A DNA stretch of 64,000 nt from Caulobacter sp. 602-1 (GTDB lineage: Bacteria; Pseudomonadota; Alphaproteobacteria; Caulobacterales; Caulobacteraceae), in assembly GCF_003931565.1 (NCBI RefSeq), contig NZ_RRYI01000002.1:248001-312000 (forward strand). The letters run 5' to 3'. Under the pieces are notes generated by a model. That model was not told the origin of the DNA and ran no database searches. It saw nothing but the letters and a program-made list of their open reading frames with translations. Position numbers and translations under genes: made by a program. Below are positions 16,044 through 23,974 of the stretch, piece by piece. Within the stretch, counting starts at the first letter, position 1. The number at the start of each line of letters is the position of its first letter.

Positions 16044-17468
16044 CTACCGGACCGCCGAGGGAATCCAGGCTTCCAGGGCCTTGGTGTCGCTGATGTCTCC
16101 CGTGAACGCGATGTCCGGGCTGTACGGCCCGATCATGGGCGGCGAGGAGACGGCGGCCTTCTGCATGGTGGTGAAGCGGCCCAGTCCCGAAGGCAGGTCG
16201 ATCGCCCGCACCTCCATGTAGCGGGTCGGCGCGTTGGTGGCCGTCCCGACCTGGATCGCGCCTAGGCTCCTCAAGCGCTTGACCACCAGCGGGCAGGAGC
16301 TGAAGCAGGCCACGTCAGTGACCACGACCAGCTTGCCCGCGAACAGCGGATGGGCGGGAGGCGGCGCGCGCCGCTCGACCACTTCACAGCCGTCGACCGG
16401 ACCTGTCAGGGGCTGGCCGGCGGCCAGGGCGGCGTCCATGCGCGCGGCTTCCATGCGCCAGGCGTCGGCGTCGTCGGCGAACTTGGCGGCGTAGAGGTCC
16501 AAGGTCTTGCGGTTGTCCGGCGAGGCCCGCCAGACGGGCGCGCAGGCGCGGCCGCTCCCGCCGCTACGAACCTGCTTCAGCGGGGCCTCGCCCAGGAGGA
16601 TCTCGGCCAGGCGGTCGCCATAGAGCGAGTTGCCGCCGCCGTTGCCGCGCAGATCGATCACCACCAGCGGCGCGGTGCGAAGTTGCGCCTGCCGGGCCTT
16701 GGCCGCGTCCAGCACGGCAGGGGCGGAATCGTTCAGGGACTCCATCGCGATCCACCAGGCCTGGCCCACCTGGCGCACGCCGAAGCCGGCATGACCAAAG
16801 AACTTCCGCTCATCGCGGATCCGCTGCAGGTCGGCAGGCGTCGCGGGGCGGTAGGCCAGGGTGTGTTCCAGCATATGGCCCTCGGCCTGGAAGCGGCAGG
16901 TCCTGGGGCGGGAGATGAAGGGGTTGCCGTCGTCCAGTACGACCCAGATAGAGTTGATGGTCAGCTGGGCGTCGATGTCCGGGTCGGGCACGCGGTCGGC
17001 AGTGCGCTGGCGTAACAGCGCCGGGGCCGGGACGCCGTCGCAGTCCACGAGCTTCGCGCCGGCCGGCGGCGCCCCGGGGCCGGTGATGGTCACCAGCAGG
17101 TCCTGGCCCTGGCGCGTGACGACGAAGCCCGGCCAGGCCTTCAGCTGGCCGCCGCCGGACTTCGCCCATGCGATGTGGTCGTCGCCGAGACCGGCTGCGA
17201 ATCCGCGCAGCACGGCGGCCATGCCGTCGGCGTCCTCGACCTTGTCCAGTCGCGCGGTCGCCTTCGCCAGGCTGGCGTCGAAGCGGGCGACAAAGTCCTT
17301 GTCGCCGATCGCCGGGACCATGGCCGGATGGTTGTCGCGGATCAGGCCGGCGGCCGAGGCGAGGTCGGCGCGCGTCAGCGCCTTCCAGTCCTGGGCAGCG
17401 GCCGTCGAACACGGCTCCGTCATCGCCAGGGCGATCGCCGCCAGCGCCCAAGCACCGAGACGTTTCAT
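16044..17468 (-). CDS. S41 family peptidase, secreted
   Basis: A 474-residue protein with a cleavable signal peptide (MKRLGAWALAAIALAMTEPC, then STAAAQ/D). The S41 core is recognisable from VVIDLRGNGGGNSLYGDRLAE and VVVTDVACFSSCPLVVKRLRSLGAIQVG, where the usual nucleophile region lies. The ending PYSPDIAFTGDISD is also typical. Tail-processing proteases of this type degrade periplasmic proteins, but the short catalytic segment with Cys-rich context (ACFSSC) is unusual and the substrate is unknown. The start at this ATG gives a normal signal peptide; the longer frame does not. It is convergent with the P450. Confidence 0.8.
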   Translation of the reverse strand: MKRLGAWALAAIALAMTEPCSTAAAQDWKALTRADLASAAGLIRDNHPAMVPAIGDKDFVARFDASLAKATARLDKVEDADGMAAVLRGFAAGLGDDHIAWAKSGGGQLKAWPGFVVTRQGQDLLVTITGPGAPPAGAKLVDCDGVPAPALLRQRTADRVPDPDIDAQLTINSIWVVLDDGNPFISRPRTCRFQAEGHMLEHTLAYRPATPADLQRIRDERKFFGHAGFGVRQVGQAWWIAMESLNDSAPAVLDAAKARQAQLRTAPLVVIDLRGNGGGNSLYGDRLAEILLGEAPLKQVRSGGSGRACAPVWRASPDNRKTLDLYAAKFADDADAWRMEAARMDAALAAGQPLTGPVDGCEVVERRAPPPAHPLFAGKLVVVTDVACFSSCPLVVKRLRSLGAIQVGTATNAPTRYMEVRAIDLPSGLGRFTTMQKAAVSSPPMIGPYSPDIAFTGDISDTKALEAWIPSAVR

Positions 17469-17591
17469 GAAGATCTCCCCTCGCGGCAACTTGCGGTCGT
17501 GAAAAGTTGTTTGCAAGGTTCTCTCGGTCATACGATCGTTTGAAGCGACGAGAGTCGATCCGCGAGCGACCAAAAGGCCAGGGAGGCCGCC

Positions 17592-18476
17592 ATGTCCAAT
17601 CCGACCTTTGAGACCCTGCTGTATGACGTCGAGGACGGGATCGCGACGATCACCCTGAACCGTCCGGAGCGGATGAACGCCTTCACCGCCCGGATGATGA
17701 AGGACCTGCTGGAGGTGCTGGACGTCACCGACGCCGACGACGCGGTTAAGGTGGTGATCATGACCGGCGCTGGGCGGGCGTTCTGCGCCGGCGCGGATCT
17801 CGGCGCTGGCGGAGCCACCTTCGACCGCACCTCGCCCCAGGCGCTGGAGCGTGAAGAGGGCAAGGTCGGCGACATCTATCGCGACGGCGGCGGTCGCGTG
17901 ACCCTGCGGATGTACGACAGCCTCAAGCCGATCATCGGCGCGATCAACGGCGCTGCGGTGGGCGTCGGCGTGACCATGCAGCTGCCGATGGACATTCGCC
18001 TGGCCTCGACCGAGGCCAAGTTCGGCTTCGTCTTCGCCCGCCGGGGCATCAATCCGGAAGCCGCGTCAAGCTGGTTCCTGCCGCGCCTGGTCGGACTGCA
18101 GACGGCGCTGGAGTGGTGCTACACCGGCCGCGTGTTCCCGGCGTCGGAAGCTCTGGAGAAGGGTCTCGTCCGCTCGCTGCACGCGCCCGAGGATCTGCTG
18201 CCCGCCGCCCGCGCCCTGGCGCGCGAAATCGCCGACAACACCGCCCCCGTCTCGGTCGCCCTGACCCGGCAGCTGCTGTGGCGCATGGCTGGCGCCTCGC
18301 ATCCCATGGAGGCCCACAAGGCCGACAGCCGAGCGATCCAGTCGCGGGGTTCGTCCGGCGACGCCAAGGAGGGCGTGACCTCGTTCCTCGAAAAGCGCGC
18401 GCCGGTCTATCCCAACAAGGTCTCGACCGACCTGCCGGACATCTGGCCGGAATGGGAGGAGCCCCAGTTCCGCTAA
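17592..18476 (+). CDS. Enoyl-CoA hydratase/isomerase family protein
   Basis: A 294-residue crotonase-fold protein. ATITLNRPERMNAFTARM is the N-terminal beta strand. The CoA/oxyanion motif AFCAGADLGAGG and the second oxyanion region IGAINGAAVGVGVTMQLPMDIRLAS follow. FGFVFARRGINPEAASSWFLPRLVG contains the catalytic-position Glu. Such enzymes hydrate 2-enoyl-CoA in beta-oxidation or related routes. AGGGAGG precedes the ATG. It sits near the P450/GMC/CoA-ligase group and may act in the same catabolic route, but it has its own promoter region. Confidence 0.9.
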   Translation: MSNPTFETLLYDVEDGIATITLNRPERMNAFTARMMKDLLEVLDVTDADDAVKVVIMTGAGRAFCAGADLGAGGATFDRTSPQALEREEGKVGDIYRDGGGRVTLRMYDSLKPIIGAINGAAVGVGVTMQLPMDIRLASTEAKFGFVFARRGINPEAASSWFLPRLVGLQTALEWCYTGRVFPASEALEKGLVRSLHAPEDLLPAARALAREIADNTAPVSVALTRQLLWRMAGASHPMEAHKADSRAIQSRGSSGDAKEGVTSFLEKRAPVYPNKVSTDLPDIWPEWEEPQFR

Positions 18477-18560
18477 GCGAGATCCGCCAAGCGCGTCTTG
18501 GTGAGTTTGTCGCGCCCTTCGCTCACCAGCCGTTAAGCACGATCTGATCTTGTCGATGCG

Positions 18561-19784
18561 ATGAGCGAGCCCGCGTCCCTGTCGTCGTTTCCCGAGCCGG
18601 AGGCCCCGAGGGCCGCGCCGCGCTCGCGCACGGCCCTGCTGAAGCGGCTGGCCGACGTGGTCTGCCTGCCGACCAGCCGGATCAACGCCTTCGAGCGATC
18701 GATGACCGCCGACCTGCTGGTCGAGATGCTGCGCGACGCCAATGTCGGCGAGCGCGAGAGGGTCGCCCGCCGCCTGGCCACGCTGGTCGAGATCCCGGGC
18801 GTGCTGGCCCGGCTGCTGATGCGCGACGAGCTGCCGGTGGCCCGCGCCCTGCTGGTCGAGGCCGAGAGGCTGTCGGACGCCGACCTGATCGCCTGTCTCT
18901 ACCAGTCGACCACCGATCACCGCCGCCTGATCGCCAAGCGGCGCGGCGTCAGCGAAGTGGTGGCCGACGCGCTGATCGACATGGGCGAGGGGGCCGTCAT
19001 CGAGACCCTGCTGCGCAATGAGCTGGTCAGGTTCAGCCACCAGGGCGTCGAGAACATCGTCGCCGCCACGCGCGACGCCCAGTACCTGATCCCGCTGCTG
19101 CTGCGCCGGCCGGAACTGCGGCCCAGCCACGCCTACGTCATGTTCTGGTGGGCCGACGCCGAGGCGCGCAAGACGATCCTCCAGCGCTTCGCGGTGTCGC
19201 GAGAGATCCTGCAGGAGGCGGTTGGCGACGTCTTCGCCCTGGCCTCGGCCGAAGGCTGGCAGGACCCGCTGTCGCGCAAGGCGCTGCAGTTCATCGAACG
19301 CCGCCAGCGCAACCGCGCCGCCATCGCCAAGAGCCCCTATGGCAGCCTGGACGAGGCGGTGGCGGCCGGCGAGGCGGGCATCACCCGCGAGATCGCCGAG
19401 GAGATTTCGTACCTCTCGGGCCTGAAGCCGATGACCGGCGCCAAGATCTTCACCGATCCGGGCGGGGAGCCGCTGGCCATTCTGTGCAAGGCCACCGGTC
19501 TGCCGCGCGCCTGCGTGCGCCAGCTGTGGCGCGGGCTGCGACGCCAGGAAATCGACGTCGGCGGTCAGGTCGATCAAGCCCTGGAGCGGGTGCTTACCGT
19601 CTATGACACCATCGCCGTCGACCGCGCCCAGACGGTGCTGCGCTACTGGAACTGGTCGCTGACCTCGGCCCTGACGCCGGCCCTGCTGAAGGCTATCCGC
19701 GACGGCGACGAAGCGGCTGTTGACGAATACTCGGCGCCGCAGCGCGCGGCGATGCTGGCTCTGTCCCGCGACTTCGGTCGTTAA
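18561..19784 (+). CDS. DUF2336 domain-containing protein
   Basis: A 407-residue protein of the alphaproteobacterial DUF2336 family. It is predicted almost entirely alpha-helical with HEAT-like spacing (for example LVEMLRDANVGERERVARRLATLVEIPGVLARLL). No signal peptide, membrane segment or catalytic motif is visible. The function of the family is unknown; helical repeat proteins of this kind usually act as adaptors. It is a single gene. The upstream region contains one TTAA half-site but no full CtrA box. Confidence 0.8.
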   Translation: MSEPASLSSFPEPEAPRAAPRSRTALLKRLADVVCLPTSRINAFERSMTADLLVEMLRDANVGERERVARRLATLVEIPGVLARLLMRDELPVARALLVEAERLSDADLIACLYQSTTDHRRLIAKRRGVSEVVADALIDMGEGAVIETLLRNELVRFSHQGVENIVAATRDAQYLIPLLLRRPELRPSHAYVMFWWADAEARKTILQRFAVSREILQEAVGDVFALASAEGWQDPLSRKALQFIERRQRNRAAIAKSPYGSLDEAVAAGEAGITREIAEEISYLSGLKPMTGAKIFTDPGGEPLAILCKATGLPRACVRQLWRGLRRQEIDVGGQVDQALERVLTVYDTIAVDRAQTVLRYWNWSLTSALTPALLKAIRDGDEAAVDEYSAPQRAAMLALSRDFGR

Positions 19785-19804
19785 TTTCGGGATATCTTCG
19801 GTAT

Positions 19805-19844
19805 CTCAATATGTTCGCTGGACGTCGTTCAGGAACTCAATATG
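19805..19844. repeat. Direct repeat CTCAATATG upstream of the second mucR
   Basis: The 9-mer CTCAATATG occurs at 19805-19813 and 19836-19844, 31 bp apart (about three helical turns), in an AT-rich stretch about 170 bp before the second mucR. It could be a binding-site pair; the regulator is unknown. Confidence 0.3.
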
Positions 19845-20013
19845 CGGGACACAACCTCTGGCCGGTCATGTCCTTCTCACGAACACTGGAAGATTACGTA
19901 CGATCTCTTTGTAGAGGCCGTATTGCCGGGCGCCTGCAATCTTTGTATGCAGCCCTCGACTGATCCAGGAATCAGCTGCATCAACAAAAAGATTGTCGAC
20001 GGGCGAGGCTATG

Positions 20014-20433
20014 ATGGAAGATCAATCCGACCTGATCGAGATGACCGCGGGCATCGTTTCGGCCTATGTCGGCAACAATGTGGTCGCCACGGCTGACCTT
20101 CCCGCGCTGATCCAGCAAGTTCACGCCGCCCTCGCCACCGTCGGTTCGCCGGCGGCCGAGCCCGCGCCCGCTCCGAAGGAGCCCGCGGTCGCCGTCAGGA
20201 AATCGATCACCCCGGATTTCCTGATCTGCCTGGAAGACGGCCGGAAGTTCAAATCGCTGAAGCGCCACCTGCGCACCAAGTACGACATGACCCCGGAAGA
20301 GTACCGGGCGAAGTGGAATCTGCCCAAGGATTACCCGATGGTGGCGCCGAACTACGCCGAGGCGCGTTCGAACCTCGCCAAGCAGATGGGCCTGGGCCAG
20401 GGCGGCCGCAAACCCGCCCGCAAGACGAAATAG
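20014..20433 (+). CDS. MucR/Ros family transcriptional regulator (second copy)
   Basis: A 139-residue paralogue of the protein at 1345-1779. It shares the N-terminal oligomerisation segment ([16 protein letters not shown]) and the C-terminal signature [20 protein letters not shown] plus MGLGQGGRK. Its zinc-finger-like region is C-x2-D-x9-H-x3-K: the Cys is kept but the last His is replaced by Lys, the opposite defect to the first copy. In Caulobacter, MucR1 and MucR2 together repress CtrA-dependent S-to-G1 genes. GAGG lies 5 nt before the chosen ATG; an in-frame ATG directly before it is also possible. Confidence 0.9.
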   Translation: MEDQSDLIEMTAGIVSAYVGNNVVATADLPALIQQVHAALATVGSPAAEPAPAPKEPAVAVRKSITPDFLICLEDGRKFKSLKRHLRTKYDMTPEEYRAKWNLPKDYPMVAPNYAEARSNLAKQMGLGQGGRKPARKTK

Positions 20434-20482
20434 CCGAGTCGGAACAAAAGCTTGGCCTTAGGGCCGCTCTGAAGATCGCAGC

Positions 20483-20510
20483 GCCCGTCGTCCGGATCCG
20501 GACGGCGGGC
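20483..20510 (+). terminator. Hairpin after the second mucR
   Basis: A 28-nt near-perfect palindrome (GCCCGTCGTCCG against CGGACGGCGGGC, one G-T pair) 50 bp after the stop codon. There is no T tract, so it is a hairpin of uncertain function, possibly a weak terminator. Confidence 0.35.
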
Positions 20511-20526
20511 GTACTCGTTGGTGATT

Positions 20527-20631
20527 GACTCTCCGTGGGAATCTTGTCGCGCGACATGTTTTTCGCTTGCCGCCGATTCGTTCCTTAAGCGATAGTGAAT
20601 CGAAGTGATTCCAAGGGCTTGTTAAGGACTC
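20527..20631. promoter_or_regulatory. Cluster of six GANTC (CcrM) sites with a near-CtrA box
   Basis: GANTC occurs at 20527, 20539, 20575, 20597, 20607 and 20627, all within 105 bp of the region before the PAS-like gene. TTAA-N7-TGAA (20585-20599) overlaps the cluster and is one base from the CtrA consensus. GANTC is the target of the cell-cycle methyltransferase CcrM and is generally sparse in Caulobacter genomes. Confidence 0.6.
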
Positions 20632-20636
20632 TGAAG

Positions 20637-21125
20637 ATGTCCGCGCAACTGAGCGCATCCGCTACGGCGGCCCGCGCTCACCAGGAGATGTTCGCCTACT
20701 GGGCGTCCCTCCGTCGGGGGGCGAACCTCCCCGCGCGCGTCGACCTGCATCCCACGAGCATGAAGCGGCTGCTGCCGACGGTGTCGTTGATTGACGTCGT
20801 CAACCAGCCGCGCGACTACCGGCTGCGCCTGGCCGGCACCGGCCTCTACGGCGTGTATGGCCGTGAGATCACCGGCCGGATGATCGGCGACGTCTACAAC
20901 AAGGACGCCTTCGACTATTGGCGCAGGGAGCTGGACAAGGTGGTCGACGAGCGCCGTCCCGGCGTCGGCGTCCACAGCCTGGCCTGGCGCGGCGCTCCGC
21001 ACATGTCGATCCTGTGGCTGCGCCTGCCTCTGGCCAGCAACGGCAAGGACGTCGACATGATCCTCGGCTATGACGCCGTGGTCGGCGCGGCGTCCGAGGG
21101 CTTCTCGGGGATCCGGGCGGCCTGA
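20637..21125 (+). CDS. PAS-type domain protein (PAS_5-like)
   Basis: A 162-residue protein consisting of one PAS-like domain of the type common in alphaproteobacteria (PAS_5, formerly a DUF). Blocks include EMFAYWASLRRGANLPARVD, DVVNQPRDYRLRLAGTGLYGVYGREITGRMIG and HMSILWLRLPLASNGKDVDMILGY. There is no kinase, cyclase or other output domain, so it probably acts as a single-domain sensor or adaptor. The ATG with AAGGA 8 nt upstream is preferred over an in-frame GTG 42 nt earlier. Its promoter region is densely loaded with GANTC sites. Confidence 0.75.
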   Translation: MSAQLSASATAARAHQEMFAYWASLRRGANLPARVDLHPTSMKRLLPTVSLIDVVNQPRDYRLRLAGTGLYGVYGREITGRMIGDVYNKDAFDYWRRELDKVVDERRPGVGVHSLAWRGAPHMSILWLRLPLASNGKDVDMILGYDAVVGAASEGFSGIRAA

Positions 21126-21153
21126 GGCCTGGGCTTCGGCGGGGCGGGGGCGG

Positions 21154-21789
21154 TTAGCCGAGCCGAACCAGGTGGCGCAAGCCCTCCTCCATCTCCTCGA
21201 TCACCCGTCCCACATGGGGATCCCGCCCCGATAGCCGGCTATAGGTCTCGGTGAGCGAACCGGCTTCGATCAGGTCCATCCCGAGGCGCTCGGCCGTCAC
21301 GCGGATCGCGAAGAGCGCGGGCGCGAGGGCGCAGTCGGCGATCGTGAGGCGATCGCACAGGGCGTATCGCGGCCCTTTCAGCAGGCCATCAAGCATGGCG
21401 ACGCCGTCCAGCAGGTCCTCGACGGCCCGACGGGCGTTGGCGTCTTCGACGCCAGGCCGGGCGAGAACCACCATCGGCGGCATCAGGTACAGGTCGACGT
21501 GCCGCACCAGGAGTCTGGCCATCGCCCGGTCGAAGGCGTCGACGGGCATCAGGGTCGGCGCTTCCGGAAACCGTTCCTCCAGATAGTCGAGCAGGACCGC
21601 CGACTCCCAGATCGGGCCGCGGTCGTCGAGCAGGACCGGGATGCGACCGGTCGGGCTGAGGTCCCGAAAGCGGCGGCTCTCGCGCCAGTCCGCCGGCGGG
21701 GGGACCAGGTCGATCGGCAGGCCCTTGGCGTAGATCGCGATGCGGACCCGCGCCGCGAAGGGCGATACCGGTAGGCTGATCAACTCCAT
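21154..21789 (-). CDS. Glutathione S-transferase family protein
   Basis: A 211-residue GST. The N-terminal thioredoxin-like half has SLPVSPFAARVRIAIYAKGL, TGRIPVLLDDRGPIWESAVLLDYLEERF (cis-Pro and the glutathione-binding Glu-Ser). The C-terminal helical half contains the N-capping motif LTIADCALAPALFAI. The catalytic residue is probably Ser near position 9. The substrate is unknown. It lies 36 bp from the ribokinase gene on the same strand. Confidence 0.88.
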   Translation of the reverse strand: MELISLPVSPFAARVRIAIYAKGLPIDLVPPPADWRESRRFRDLSPTGRIPVLLDDRGPIWESAVLLDYLEERFPEAPTLMPVDAFDRAMARLLVRHVDLYLMPPMVVLARPGVEDANARRAVEDLLDGVAMLDGLLKGPRYALCDRLTIADCALAPALFAIRVTAERLGMDLIEAGSLTETYSRLSGRDPHVGRVIEEMEEGLRHLVRLG

Positions 21790-21825
21790 GCGCGGGCTCC
21801 AATCAGCTTCGGCGATCAGAGGGTC

Positions 21826-22737
21826 TCACCCCTCCAGAAACGCCTCGACCTCGCGGCGGGACGGCATCGACGGCGCGGCGCCGGCCTTCTGCACCGAGAG
21901 GGCGGCGGCGGCGTTGGCCAGCTCTACGGCCTCGCGCAGGTCCATGCCCGAGGCCAGGGCCGCGCACAGGCTGCCACAGAAGCAGTCGCCGGCCCCGACG
22001 GTGTCGATGGCCTTCACCTTCTTGCCCTCGACCAGGAAGGCCTCATCGCGGCGCACGGCGGCGACGCCGGTCGATCCCAGGGTGACGATGATCGTCTGGT
22101 CGGGCCGGCTCATCAGCTTGCGGGCCGCCACCGAGACCTCTTCCAGGCGCACCGGTTCGCGGTCCAGCTTGGCGTAGCTGGCCAGTTCGGTCTGGTTGAC
22201 GATCAGGACATCGGTCAACGGGAACAGGGCCGCGCCCTGCGGCAGGGCCGGTGCGGCGTTCAGCACGCGCAGCGCGCCCTTGGCCGCGCCCAGGCGGAAC
22301 AGGGCCTCGATGGCCACGGGCGGGGTCTCCAACTGGCAGAGCAGCACCCGCTGGCCCTCGATCGCCGTGGCGGCGACATGCTGGGCCGTGATCGTGGCGT
22401 TGGCGCCGGCGGTGACCACGATCATGTTCTCGGCGTTGTTGGCGACCCAGACGTGGGCCTGACCGGTCGGCACGCCATCCAACTCCATGACGTCGGCGAC
22501 CTGCACGCCATAGCCGGCCAGCTTGGCCTTGAGGCCGACGCCGCTGTCGTCGCCGCCCACGGCGCCCATCAGCCGCGTGGGCACGCCCATGCGCGCGGCG
22601 GCGACCGCCTGGTTGGCGCCCTTGCCGCCGAGATAGAGTTCCAGGGAGGTGCCCGCCACGGTCTCGCCGGGTCTTGGCAGGTCATCGACCCGCGCCACGG
22701 CGTCCAGATTGATCGAGCCCAGGACAAAAACAGTCAT
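21826..22737 (-). CDS. rbsK: Ribokinase (PfkB family)
   Basis: A 303-residue sugar kinase. It starts MTVFVLGSINLDAVARVDDL and has the PfkB N-terminal motif LGGKGANQAVAAARMG. The C-terminal signature is DTVGAGDCFCGSLCAAL, with the catalytic Asp in GAGD. The pattern fits ribokinase, which phosphorylates D-ribose at O5 for the pentose phosphate pathway. A related PfkB substrate cannot be excluded because no ribose transporter is adjacent. It is followed by the GST gene and preceded by fliP, all on the minus strand. Confidence 0.85.
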   Translation of the reverse strand: MTVFVLGSINLDAVARVDDLPRPGETVAGTSLELYLGGKGANQAVAAARMGVPTRLMGAVGGDDSGVGLKAKLAGYGVQVADVMELDGVPTGQAHVWVANNAENMIVVTAGANATITAQHVAATAIEGQRVLLCQLETPPVAIEALFRLGAAKGALRVLNAAPALPQGAALFPLTDVLIVNQTELASYAKLDREPVRLEEVSVAARKLMSRPDQTIIVTLGSTGVAAVRRDEAFLVEGKKVKAIDTVGAGDCFCGSLCAALASGMDLREAVELANAAAALSVQKAGAAPSMPSRREVEAFLEG

Positions 22738-22763
22738 GTCGTACGTCTTCTAGCTAAATGCGC

Positions 22764-23564
22764 CTAACCGCCGCCGCCCCGTTGGAAGCTCTCCACGAGA
22801 CTGCCCGCCACGAGTCGCCAGCCGTCCACTAGCACGAAGAAGATTAGTTTGAAGGGGAGGCTGATGGTCGCCGGCGGCAGCATCATCATGCCCATGCTCA
22901 TCAGCACGCTGGCCACCACCAGGTCGATGACCAGGAACGGGATGAACAGCAGGAAGCCAATCTCGAACGCGCGCTTCAGCTCCGAGATCATGAAGGCGGG
23001 GGTGACCACCTTCATTGGAAGGTCCTGCACGTTGTTGGTTTGCGGGACCTTCGACAGGCGGACGAACAGGGCCAGGTCCTCGCGGCCGACCTGCTTCAGC
23101 ATGAACTGCTTCACCGGACCGCTGGCCTGGTCGAAGGCCTCGGGCAACTCGATCTGATGGTCCAGCAGCGGCTTGATGCCCGCGTCGTACGAGCGCTCGA
23201 AGGTCGGCCCCATGACGATGGCGGTCAGGAACAGGGCCAGGCTGATGATCACCGGGTTCGGCGGGCTCTGCTGGATGCCGATGGCCGTGCGCAGCAGACC
23301 CAGCACCACCACGATCCGCACGAACGAGGTGGTCATGATCACGATCGACGGGGCCAGGGACAGCACCGTCATCAGGCCGACCAGCTGAACGACCCGGTCG
23401 GTCAGGCCGGCCCCGGTGCCCAGGTTGATGTTCACAGCCGACTGGGCCATGGCCGCGGCCGGCATGACCCCGAAGGCGATGGCGGCCAGCACCGAGATGA
23501 TCGCGGCGCGGCGGAGATCCTCCGGCCGGGCGCCCGTCACGGTCTTGATCAGGTCGCGGATCAT
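22764..23564 (-). CDS. fliP: Flagellar type III export protein FliP
   Basis: A 266-residue inner-membrane component of the flagellar export gate (FliPQR). A signal-like N terminus (about residues 20-42) is followed by the conserved membrane segments TVLSLAPSIVIMTTSFVRIVVVLGLLR and FLLFIPFLVIDLVVASVLMSMGMMMLPP. The FliP periplasmic region EDLALFVRLSKV is intact. Its ATG overlaps the fliO stop by one nucleotide (TGATG), indicating translational coupling. Confidence 0.95.
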   Translation of the reverse strand: MIRDLIKTVTGARPEDLRRAAIISVLAAIAFGVMPAAAMAQSAVNINLGTGAGLTDRVVQLVGLMTVLSLAPSIVIMTTSFVRIVVVLGLLRTAIGIQQSPPNPVIISLALFLTAIVMGPTFERSYDAGIKPLLDHQIELPEAFDQASGPVKQFMLKQVGREDLALFVRLSKVPQTNNVQDLPMKVVTPAFMISELKRAFEIGFLLFIPFLVIDLVVASVLMSMGMMMLPPATISLPFKLIFFVLVDGWRLVAGSLVESFQRGGGG

Positions 23565-23875
23565 CAGGCCACGGGCTCCGGGGTGGGGGCGGGGACTTCG
23601 ACGACGGGGCGCGGTTGCGGAATCCAGTCCAGCAGCTTGCCATCGCCCAGCAGCACGAGGCGCTCCTCGCCATCCAGGTTGACGATCACCAGGCGGCGCG
23701 TGGGGTCCAGGGCCAGGCTCTCGACGATCCTCAGGCGGCGGTCCTGGCGCGCGGCGATGGCGCGGCCGATGGCGTCCGGGCCGTACTTGCGCATCGCCCA
23801 GGCGGCCAGGCCGATCAGGCCCAGGGTCACGGCCAGGGCGGCGAGGGCGCGGATGAACTCGATGATGTCGATCAT
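23564..23875 (-). CDS. fliO: Flagellar biosynthesis protein FliO
   Basis: A 103-residue FliO: one membrane helix (about 8-28, LAALAVTLGLIGLAAWAM), then a cytosolic part with RIVESLALDPTRRLVIVNLDGEERLVLLG, the usual FliO beta-rich block, and a Pro-rich tail. FliO helps assemble the FliP ring of the export gate. An in-frame TTG seven codons earlier is possible; ATG is preferred. It is the first gene of fliO-fliP, with a CtrA box about 70 bp upstream. Confidence 0.88.
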   Translation of the reverse strand: MIDIIEFIRALAALAVTLGLIGLAAWAMRKYGPDAIGRAIAARQDRRLRIVESLALDPTRRLVIVNLDGEERLVLLGDGKLLDWIPQPRPVVEVPAPTPEPVA

Positions 23876-23944
23876 GGCCGCCCAAAAGCGAGACAACTTG
23901 GCGCAGGCGGAAGGCCTCGCTCATCCTGGTGTGCCTGAGGGTTC

Positions 23945-23959
23945 TTAATGCCGAATTAA
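23945..23959. promoter_or_regulatory. CtrA box between fliO and flgB
   Basis: TTAA (23945-23948), 7 nt, TTAA (23956-23959), followed by CC: a perfect match to the CtrA consensus TTAA-N7-TTAAC. It is about 70 bp upstream of fliO and 15 bp before flgB, so the geometry favours activation of fliO-fliP. Confidence 0.75.
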
Positions 23960-23974
23960 CCCTGTTTCTTCACC

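Noticed and set aside
18533..18560. TTAA-containing stretch before the DUF2336 gene as a CtrA box
   Set aside because: Only one half-site is present; the second half reads CTGA.
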